DNA of 32,067 bases from Clostridium sp. UBA2485 (GTDB taxonomy: Bacteria > Bacillota > Clostridia > Clostridiales > Clostridiaceae). Below the pieces are notes generated by a model. That model was not told the DNA's origin. It did not search any database and was given only the letters and a program-made list of their open reading frames with translations. The stretch covers positions 11,900 through 43,966 of the forward strand of contig NZ_DDOV01000055.1 of the NCBI RefSeq assembly GCF_002341865.1, read 5' to 3'. Both the position numbers and the translations under genes were made by a program. How positions within the stretch are numbered: position 1 is the stretch's first letter; each line of letters begins with the position of its first letter. Below are positions 25,450 through 32,067 of the stretch, piece by piece.

Positions 25450-26468
25450 TGAATATGTTAGAGAAACATCAAGTTGCAATTAAGGGTATAAACATACCTT
25501 ATCATAGGTTTTTGTTAGCATATAAAAGCCACGAGGATCAAGCTTTTATTTTTTGTGAGGGTAATGAAGATTTAAGCTATTATTCTGGACATGTCAAAAG
25601 TAAATTGCCATCCACTTGCAGCTTATATCGTTTTTTTGTTGATGGACGAAATAAGGTATTACGATTACACGATGATTTTGATTGGAATAGATTTTGCAAT
25701 AAACAAATCTTATTTTTCATAGATAGGGATGTAACATATTGGTGTGAAGAAAAACAAACAGTTGCAGATAATATATATATAACAGATGGTTATTCTTTTG
25801 AAAATGAAGCTGTTAATGATTCTGTTTTTATTGAGTGTTTAGAAGACTTATTTGGTTTTGCTAATGCGACTGAAATAGAGATTAATAAAATAAGAAAATT
25901 TTTTATTGATAGACTTTCTATTTTTAATGAAAATATGAGATTTATTATGGCATGTGTTGTTGTAAGTTTGAAGAAAACGAATAAACATCTTGCAAAAGAA
26001 ATTAAGCCTAAAAGGTTTATAGATTTGTCAAAAGACAATATTGTAATAGACGAATATTCAGATATTTCAACTAAAAATTATATTATGTCAAAATTAGAAC
26101 TTACAGATGATGATATGCCTCAAATTAGTTATTTTATTGATAGATTTGTTACTGAATCTGAACATTATTATGTTAGAGGTAAATGGGCATTATATTTTAT
26201 GATAGAATGTTGTCAGTATGTTTTTAAACATGGTCGAGAGTTCGCACCTTCGCTATATGATAATAATGGTAAAGAGCCAAAACGACTTTGTGATTTGAAT
26301 TATAATAGTGCAATGAGTATACTTGCTCCTAGGCTGCCTGAAACAGCTTCTTTGAGATCATTTTTACTTAGGACATGTAAAGTATACGGAGAATGTAAAG
26401 ACCGTAGAAAATGTGATAGACAATCTATATCTTCGTGTGGAAATCGAACCATGGTACTTGCTAACTAG
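25449..26468 (+). CDS. ariB: DUF4435/TOPRIM-type protein, AriB-like effector of PARIS
   Basis: A 339-residue protein partnered with the ATPase upstream. The N-terminal ~110 residues show the TOPRIM pattern: FIFCEGNED with E37, then ILFFIDRDV with D92 and D94 after a strand, as in DUF4435. The middle is helical. The end is unusual, with four cysteines (TCKVYGEC, KDRRKC, SISSC) that might bind a metal. In E. coli PARIS, AriB is freed from AriA on infection and cleaves host tRNA-Lys, halting translation; the same role is inferred here. ATG overlaps the ariA stop, with GAGGAG upstream. Other ATPase-TOPRIM pairs (OLD, Gabija) differ in domain order or partner. Confidence 0.74.
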   Translation: MNMLEKHQVAIKGINIPYHRFLLAYKSHEDQAFIFCEGNEDLSYYSGHVKSKLPSTCSLYRFFVDGRNKVLRLHDDFDWNRFCNKQILFFIDRDVTYWCEEKQTVADNIYITDGYSFENEAVNDSVFIECLEDLFGFANATEIEINKIRKFFIDRLSIFNENMRFIMACVVVSLKKTNKHLAKEIKPKRFIDLSKDNIVIDEYSDISTKNYIMSKLELTDDDMPQISYFIDRFVTESEHYYVRGKWALYFMIECCQYVFKHGREFAPSLYDNNGKEPKRLCDLNYNSAMSILAPRLPETASLRSFLLRTCKVYGECKDRRKCDRQSISSCGNRTMVLAN

Positions 26469-27377
26469 TATATGTGCAGTAGTATTATTTATGTTTAATT
26501 AGGATATGTGATTTATTAGGACATACTATATGAAGTGAATAATAATACCACAAAGAAATAATGAAAATTTATATATTTAAGTGATTTGTGAGTTTTTAAC
26601 TTTACTAAGGATGAAGATAGCTTTAAAAATAAATAGCACATAAATGATATTGAAGTATATATGGACATATCAGCTACATATATTAGAAATAACTGTATTA
26701 TACTAAATAAGAATACATCTATAGTTTTATATGCACATTATCTTAGAAGCTTATTAGTGTCTTTATTATTTTGTCTTCTGAATGAGTGACAATAATTTAC
26801 AAAATAGCTATCTATTTTTAAGCATTCTTCTAATTTCGTAAATTCGCTAAAATCTTTACTATTAATTTAGAGAAGAAGGTTTTTTTATATAAGCAACAGC
26901 TCATAACTGTATTTTAAATAAGCTTATATCACTTTTACAATAATAAAAGTCCTAAGAAAAATAGAGTAATTAATATAGAATTCATAGTTAGAAAAGGGCA
27001 TCAATGATTTCTATTTCATGCGATAGTAAAAATAGTATATCTATGATGTCACTTTACGATAAATTTAATATGTAAAATAAAAGCAAATTTATAGCTATAA
27101 TACAAAATGGAATATAAAGTGAAGTTTTTAATACTAAAATTCATTATACAGAACAGTTATTATTGTTCTCTAAGAATTTAGACACTATCTGAAAAAGCTC
27201 CTTATCACAGTTTAGAAAGGTATAATGTCATCTAGCATTAAAATAATAATATTTTTCGTTGTTAAGTAAATAGTGAAAGTATAGCTCTTTTCTACTCTGG
27301 TGCACTGACTTTATCCGTGTGGGAGCCTAAATAAGTACTTTCCTATACTAGTTTTCATAATCTTTTGTTTTGTATTT

Positions 27378-27399
27378 GGGAGATGGTTCATAATTATAT
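27378..27399 (+). repeat. Diverged copy of the GGGACGGTTCAT repeat
   Basis: GGGAGATGGTTCATAATTAT matches the copy at 5797 apart from a small change in the GGACGG part. Lies 80 bases ahead of the CTATGAAG hairpin. Confidence 0.5.
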
Positions 27400-27480
27400 A
27401 GAAGCTTATGCCGATAATAGGTACTATCCTTTTATTTATGTAGAGAAACAAGTTAGCAGGAAATTGAATATAGAATATAA

Positions 27481-27533
27481 AAAAGCTATGAAGCAGAGTT
27501 AAGATAACTAAACTTCATAGCTTTTGTATTTTA
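27481..27533. terminator. CTATGAAG hairpin, bidirectional terminator
   Basis: AAAAGCTATGAAG (27481-27493) and CTTCATAGCTTTT (27513-27525) form a perfect 13-bp stem, with T residues on both strands. Very similar in layout to the hairpin at 23622 on the other side of the defence genes. Confidence 0.7.
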
Positions 27534-27667
27534 GATTTTGAACATTGACAACTTTAGCTTTAAATGATATATTTTTATGAATAGACCATAATATATCATT
27601 ATATCATATAACAATATATTTGTCAATAGCTATTTAAAAATATTTTAAATTTAAAGGAGTGTATTTT

Positions 27668-28612
27668 ATGGAGGTTAACAAAGCAAGCCTTACGGCTATT
27701 GTATCAGCATTTGGACGAGCATATCATTCGTTAAATGATGAGCCCAAAATATTTAATGATTACTTAGCTGAAAAAATGATTACAGATGAGGAGTTTAAAA
27801 ATATTTCTAAGAACATGATAGAAGGAATTAAATTTTTTAATCCTGAAGATGAAAATATATATAAGAATGAAGAATCCATGCTTAAATGGATTGTGCAAAC
27901 ACAAATATCACCAACACCTTTAGCAAGAAGTAGATACACAGAAGATATGTTAGAAAATGCTATTAAAATGGGTGTAAAGCAATATGTTATTCTTGGAGCA
28001 GGTTTTGATACTTTTGCATTTAGAAAACCTGAATTATTAAAGAAAATAAAAGTCTTTGAAGTTGACCACCCTGCTACTCAAGAACTAAAATTAAAAAGAA
28101 TTAAAGACTTAGGTTGGGAAATAAGTCCTTCACTTAAATTTGCTCCTGTAGATTTTTCAAAGGATGGTCTTAAAAAAGCATTGCTGGATTCAGGATTTGA
28201 TTCAAATAGTCTTAGCTTTTTTAGTTGGTTAGGAGTCACATATTATTTAAGTAGAGAAGAAATAATTAATATGTTTAAAAGTATTTCTAGTATTGCTTGT
28301 AAAGGAAGTTCATTGGTATTTGATTACCCAGATAAGGATATTTTCAATAGTGAAAGAACCACAAGTCGTGTCCAAGCAATGGTGAAAATGGCTGAAGTAG
28401 CTGGTGAACCTATGAAAACAGGATATGAATATTTAGAACTGGAAAGTGATTTAGATAAAGCAGGATTATTGATTTATGAACATCTTACTCCAAAGGATAT
28501 TGAAGAAAAATATTTTAAAGAAAGAGATGATTATTATCATGCTTTTGAAAATATAAACTATGCTTTAGCAGTTGTGGATAAAAAGTTGGGGGCGGTTCAT
28601 AGTAATATTTAA
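27668..28612 (+). CDS. SAM-dependent methyltransferase, LCM/TIGR00027 family
   Basis: A cytoplasmic class I methyltransferase of 314 residues in the leucine-carboxyl-methyltransferase-like family. Motif I is YVILGAGFDTFAFR (GAGFD 110-114), the acidic residue closing strand 2 is in FEVDHPATQ (D133), and FFSWLGVTYYLSREEI near 190 is the family's motif IV region. The N-terminal SARSRYTEDML-like segment (residues ~92-104, LARSRYTEDML) is also typical. ATG 27668 has AAAGGAG ideally spaced; an in-frame GTG at 27659 lies within that site. Members methylate O or carboxyl groups in secondary metabolites and other small molecules; the substrate here is unknown. Monocistronic. Confidence 0.9.
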   Translation: MEVNKASLTAIVSAFGRAYHSLNDEPKIFNDYLAEKMITDEEFKNISKNMIEGIKFFNPEDENIYKNEESMLKWIVQTQISPTPLARSRYTEDMLENAIKMGVKQYVILGAGFDTFAFRKPELLKKIKVFEVDHPATQELKLKRIKDLGWEISPSLKFAPVDFSKDGLKKALLDSGFDSNSLSFFSWLGVTYYLSREEIINMFKSISSIACKGSSLVFDYPDKDIFNSERTTSRVQAMVKMAEVAGEPMKTGYEYLELESDLDKAGLLIYEHLTPKDIEEKYFKERDDYYHAFENINYALAVVDKKLGAVHSNI

Positions 28613-28664
28613 AATTCGATAATATTACTATCATGCTAAAAATATTAAATATAATATGAGTATA

Positions 28665-28697
28665 TTGGTTAGGGGAATTGCTCTAACCAAATTTTTT
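28665..28697 (+). terminator. Intrinsic terminator of the methyltransferase gene
   Basis: TTGGTTAG (28665-28672) and CTAACCAA (28683-28690) form a perfect 8-bp stem with a 10-base loop, followed by ATTTTTT. Confidence 0.85.
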
Positions 28698-28928
28698 ATC
28701 TAATTGAATATTGAGTTTTATAAAACATACTAGGTACTATTTTTTAAGTAAAGTTAACTGTCACTAGAATTGCATTATTAAATTGTTTAATATTCCACTA
28801 ATATAAATTTTAAAATTGCTATTAGAAAGGCAATTGTGCACAATGCTAAGGGGAATATAGTCACTTAAAAATATAATAGATTTAATTATTATATGAGAAT
28901 AGTCAAGCAATATGAGGTTTGAATTTTA

Positions 28929-29134
28929 TGGAACAGTTGTTATTATATATGATATAATGTAATTATTTGGAGCATGATGAAAGAATTTAATGTTAAATGG
29001 AAACATAAGAAAAGACAGTGTTTTAAGAGAATATTATATGTAAACAGCAAAATGAACTGCAAATTAAAAGACAACTATTTGTTCTAAAAAATTTAAATAA
29101 GATATTGTATAGCGAAACAATGTTATGTTACAAT
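28929..29134 (+). promoter_or_regulatory. Possible tandem promoters of the ABC exporter operon
   Basis: Distal: weak TGGAAC (28929-28934), 18 bases, TATAAT (28953-28958), giving a leader of about 230 bases. Proximal: TTGTAT (29105-29110), 18 bases, TACAAT (29129-29134), leader about 55 bases. A 37-codon frame from ATG 28974 (MMKEFNVKWKHKKRQCFKR...) lies in the long leader, but its ATG sits too close to any ribosome binding site. The rest of 28698-29194 shows no gene. Confidence 0.4.
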
Positions 29135-29194
29135 AAGTTTATAAATTAAATGAAACTTTATAGAATTTTATGCTAATAAAGGGGGATTAGAGAG

Positions 29195-30985
29195 GTGGAG
29201 AAAGAGAAGTATACTATAGGGGATATAATAAAAATTCCTTTCAACTGTGATTTTAGGTACGCTTTAGTTATAATGTTTCAAAAAATTCTGCAAGGATTGG
29301 TGCCAACCCTGCAGGTAATAGCAACAGCTAAGTTTTTAGATGTGGCTATGGCAATAGTTAGTGGAAAGGCTGATTACAATGAAATTTTCTTACCATTAAC
29401 TTTAGTGATAATATTTATTGCTTATAACTGGATTTCATCACAGCTTATAAAACTAGTTGAGGTAAAGCTAGAGATAAAACTCAGAGAAAAATTTAGAGTT
29501 TTTATTACAGAAAAAAGAGCCAAGCTAAAGTATAAGCACATTGAAAATAAGGATACTTGGGACTTGATATCGAGAGTTGCAAAGGATCCAGAAGTACAAT
29601 ATGCAAATGCATATAAAGCTCTGTTAGATATGGCGGCACTTATTATCAGAATATTAGGAATACTACTTGTGCTGATTACTCAAGTTTGGTGGTCAGCTGT
29701 AATTATATTAGCAGTATCCATACCACTATTTGCGCTGGCATTAAAAAGCGGCAAGGCAAACTATGAGGTAAATAGGGAAGTATCAAAGTATAAAAGAAAA
29801 TATGAATATCTTAAAGAGGTTATCACTGGAAGAGATGCTGTTGATGAAAGAGCACTATTTAGTTATACAGATGAAATGAATAAAAGATGGTGGCAGGAGT
29901 ATGAGCACGGAAGAAAAATTGAGTATAAAACCAACGTAAAATGGTATATAAGGATGAAAATGGGAAGCATAATTACTGCACTTATATCTATATTAATAGT
30001 AATAGTTCTTATAAATCCAGTAAAACAAGGTCTGCTAACTATAGGAATGTTTATATCTGTTGTTAATGGGGTTTTTTCTTTAGTTCAAATGATGTCTTGG
30101 CAGCTTGCATATTATGCACAAGAACTAGCCACTAATAAAGAGCGCCTAAAGGATTTAACAGATTTTGTTAATTTAGAAGAAAGAGAAGGTGCAATTGATA
30201 AGCCCGATGAAAATGAAATAAAATTAAAGTCATTGGAGTTTAAAAATGTATCTTTTAAATATCCAGGCACCAATAATCATATTTTGAAAAACATTTCTTT
30301 TAATATAGAAGAAGGAAGGCATTATGCTTTTGTTGGAGCTAATGGGTCAGGAAAAACTACTATTACTAAGCTTATCACTGGATTATATGAAGAATTTGAA
30401 GGAGAAATCTTAATAAATGGAATAAATATTAAAGAATATAGTCATAGTAAATTAAAATCTTTATGTTCTGTAGTATATCAAGATTTTGCAAAATATTTTA
30501 TAACTTTAAGGGACAATATTGCTTTAGGGCATATCAGAAAAATGGACAAGGATCTTAGTGATGAAGATATAAATAAGATAGTAGATATTATAGATTTAAC
30601 AGATGTTATAGAGAAACTTCCGAATGGCTTAAACTCTTATTTAGGTAAAATAAAAAGTGATGGATTAGATGTTTCTGGAGGACAATGGCAACGTATAGGT
30701 ATGGCAAGGTCTATTATAAGTGATGCACCATTAAGAATATTAGACGAGCCTACAGCAGCTTTAGATCCAATAAGTGAAAGTAATATATATGAGAAATTTG
30801 AAGAAATAAGTAGAGGCGGGACTACAATTTTCATAAGTCATAGACTTGGGTCAACGAAACTTGCTAATGAGATTTTTGTTATAGAAAATGGGACTATATT
30901 AAAAAAAGGTTCTCACGATGAGCTTATGGAGATTAACGGCACTTATGCAGATATGTATGAAAGCCAAAGGAGTTGGTATCTATGA
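29195..30985 (+). CDS. ABC exporter half-transporter (membrane domain fused to ATPase)
   Basis: A 596-residue fused ABC exporter half. Residues ~20-315 hold six membrane helices; the ATPase domain runs from ~340. Walker A GANGSGKTT is at 381-389, signature VSGGQWQR at 493, Walker B LRILDEPTAALD with D517 and E518, H-loop FISHRLGS. All catalytic residues are present. GTG start after AAGGGGGA. Its stop overlaps the next gene (ATGA), which encodes a second half of the same type, so a heterodimer is likely. Substrate may be a peptide, lipid or drug; no peptidase domain, precursor peptide or modifying enzyme is visible next to it. Confidence 0.92.
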   Translation: MEKEKYTIGDIIKIPFNCDFRYALVIMFQKILQGLVPTLQVIATAKFLDVAMAIVSGKADYNEIFLPLTLVIIFIAYNWISSQLIKLVEVKLEIKLREKFRVFITEKRAKLKYKHIENKDTWDLISRVAKDPEVQYANAYKALLDMAALIIRILGILLVLITQVWWSAVIILAVSIPLFALALKSGKANYEVNREVSKYKRKYEYLKEVITGRDAVDERALFSYTDEMNKRWWQEYEHGRKIEYKTNVKWYIRMKMGSIITALISILIVIVLINPVKQGLLTIGMFISVVNGVFSLVQMMSWQLAYYAQELATNKERLKDLTDFVNLEEREGAIDKPDENEIKLKSLEFKNVSFKYPGTNNHILKNISFNIEEGRHYAFVGANGSGKTTITKLITGLYEEFEGEILINGINIKEYSHSKLKSLCSVVYQDFAKYFITLRDNIALGHIRKMDKDLSDEDINKIVDIIDLTDVIEKLPNGLNSYLGKIKSDGLDVSGGQWQRIGMARSIISDAPLRILDEPTAALDPISESNIYEKFEEISRGGTTIFISHRLGSTKLANEIFVIENGTILKKGSHDELMEINGTYADMYESQRSWYL

Positions 30986-32067
30986 TAAAGGAAAATGAGA
31001 ATAAAGATATATCAGTTTTTAAGATAATTAGAAGAATTCTTCCAATAATTTTAACAGCTTCACCTATATATTTTTTATTATATAGTTTAATGGGGATTAT
31101 GCATGGAACTTCTATTGGAGCTATAACCTTTATGACTCAAAAATTTTTTGATTCAGTTACAAAAGGAATATCAATTGGAGGAGATGGTTCTAAAGTAATA
31201 TTAATGGCAATTGCTTTAGGTTTAACTGTAATAGGGTCTCAAGTATTAAATGGAATTCATAATTTTATGGGAGACAATCTTAGTAAAAAAATATATGGTC
31301 AAATGGGTAAAAAGCTAAATGAAAAATTTGGGAAAATATATCCTGTGGATTTTGAAAATCCTAGATTCTTAGACGATATAAGTAAAGCTGATGAAGGAAT
31401 GCTCAACAGTATTTACTTAATTTTGTTAGCTTCAACTATCTTTACTTTCTATCTTCCTTATTTTATTTTTATGGGAGTATATCTTTACAAACTAAAGCCT
31501 ATTTTAATTGTATCTTTAATATTAATATTTGTACCAGTAGCTTTAACTCAATTTATAAGAGTTAAAATTTTTGGAAAGCTAGCAGATGACTCTGCTCCAA
31601 TAAGAAGGGAATATGAATATTATGAAAGATGCATGATAGATAGAGAATATTATAAGGAAACCAGGCTTTTAGGAGTTTTTGATTACTTTAAAAATCTTTA
31701 TATATCTTCATTAAGACTTTTGAACAGTAAAATATGGAAAGCGGAAAGAAATTCTGCACTTATGGAGTTAAGTATGAAGATAATAACTATTTTAGGGTAT
31801 ATGGGAGTTCTTTACTTATTATTTGATGCATTACTTAAAGGTGAAATAACAGTAGGAGCTTTTGGTGCAATATTTTCATCTATAGGCAGCATGTTTAATA
31901 TAATGGAAGAAATAATATGTCGTCATATAGGTGAGATGACTAGAAATCTAGGTACTGTAAGAAACTTTGTAAGATTTCTTGAAATTCCTGAAAGAGGTGG
32001 AGAAGACATAGAAATTAAAGGGACACCAAATATATCTATTAATAATGTATCTTTTGCTTATCCAGGA
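30982..32067 (+). CDS. Second ABC exporter half-transporter (3' end cut off)
   Basis: An open frame from ATG 30982 runs off the window; 362 codons are visible, starting MIKENENKDISVFKIIRRIL. It covers the six-helix membrane domain (segments near 20-45, 68-88, 135-170, 255-300) and stops at the first strand of the ATPase domain (NISINNVSFAYPG), just before Walker A. The start overlaps the previous stop as ATGA, with AAGGAG at 30966-30971. Forms, by inference, the other half of a heterodimeric exporter. Confidence 0.92.
   Translation, partial: MIKENENKDISVFKIIRRILPIILTASPIYFLLYSLMGIMHGTSIGAITFMTQKFFDSVTKGISIGGDGSKVILMAIALGLTVIGSQVLNGIHNFMGDNLSKKIYGQMGKKLNEKFGKIYPVDFENPRFLDDISKADEGMLNSIYLILLASTIFTFYLPYFIFMGVYLYKLKPILIVSLILIFVPVALTQFIRVKIFGKLADDSAPIRREYEYYERCMIDREYYKETRLLGVFDYFKNLYISSLRLLNSKIWKAERNSALMELSMKIITILGYMGVLYLLFDALLKGEITVGAFGAIFSSIGSMFNIMEEIICRHIGEMTRNLGTVRNFVRFLEIPERGGEDIEIKGTPNISINNVSFAYPG

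Larger units (their letters stand above)
26469..27667. other. 1.2-kb gene-free region after the defence locus
   Basis: No frame longer than a few dozen codons has a ribosome binding site. Visible items: a bulged stem TTCTTCTAATTT/AATTTAGAGAAGAA (26827-26878) followed by GGTTTTTTT, which may terminate the ariAB transcript; a GGGAGATGGTTCAT repeat copy (27378); and a hairpin at 27481. A slightly GC-richer patch near 27297-27340 (GGTGCACTGACTTTATCCGTG) stands out but I cannot assign it. Probably decayed accessory DNA. Confidence 0.5.

Noticed and set aside
27297..27345. GC-richer patch that looked like a structured RNA
   Set aside because: I could not draw a consistent pairing scheme and no gene follows within 300 bases that it could control.
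1..32067. CRISPR array, tRNA or rRNA genes, intact insertion sequence
   Set aside because: No regularly spaced repeats with unique spacers, no cloverleaf or rRNA signatures, and no transposase frame were found on either strand by eye.

Overview
The window looks like chromosome of a low-GC, Gram-positive anaerobe close to Clostridium. It is very AT-rich, ribosome binding sites are strong (AGGAGG types), GTG and TTG starts occur, and it carries a SigI/RsgI pair, WYL and TetR regulators, a BcrAB-type exporter with a two-component system, and many T-tailed intrinsic terminators. I see no rRNA, tRNA, CRISPR array or intact transposase. Both ends cut a gene: a FecCD permease at the left and an ABC exporter half at the right.

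Layout. 1-1778: end of an iron-siderophore type ABC importer (permease, ATPase). 1962-3976 (minus): a YoaP-like acetyltransferase and a small zinc-ribbon protein in one operon, then a WYL regulator whose likely operators lie before both transcription units. 4450-5677: a split ThrE-type amino-acid exporter. 6114-7108: an alpha/beta-hydrolase pseudogene with three frameshifts. 7289-9171: a GT8 glycosyltransferase and an HD-domain hydrolase. 9694-11437: sigI and rsgI, overlapping. RsgI has the Asn-Pro self-cleavage motif of SEAL domains and a long Lys/Asn/Glu tail built from an 81-bp duplication.

11785-16927: a five-gene unit of a secreted protein of unknown function, ABC ATPase, ABC-2 permease, histidine kinase and OmpR-type regulator. 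Three direct repeats spaced exactly 11 bp lie in front of it, the usual binding geometry of OmpR/PhoB regulators, so the unit is probably autoregulated. 17369-19108 (minus): a PEPCK/HPr-kinase-like P-loop protein. 19800-23276: a TetR regulator divergent from a Ca2+-type P-type ATPase, with a perfect palindrome between them.

24040-26468: an AAA ATPase and a DUF4435/TOPRIM-type protein with abutting reading frames, the architecture of the PARIS (AriA/AriB) anti-phage system. It is bordered by two similar hairpins and followed by 1.2 kb without genes, and is the clearest accessory locus here. 27668-28612: a TIGR00027/LCM-type methyltransferase. 29195-end: two ABC exporter halves overlapping by ATGA, probably a heterodimer.

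Between genes lie several short repeat families: a GGGACGGTTCAT family (four copies), a GAGAATTGAC family (including a nested, MITE-like element at 16986-17271), and a family with core AAAGCCTTTG that brackets sigI-rsgI in opposite orientations. All family and function calls come from reading motifs and context; no database search was run.
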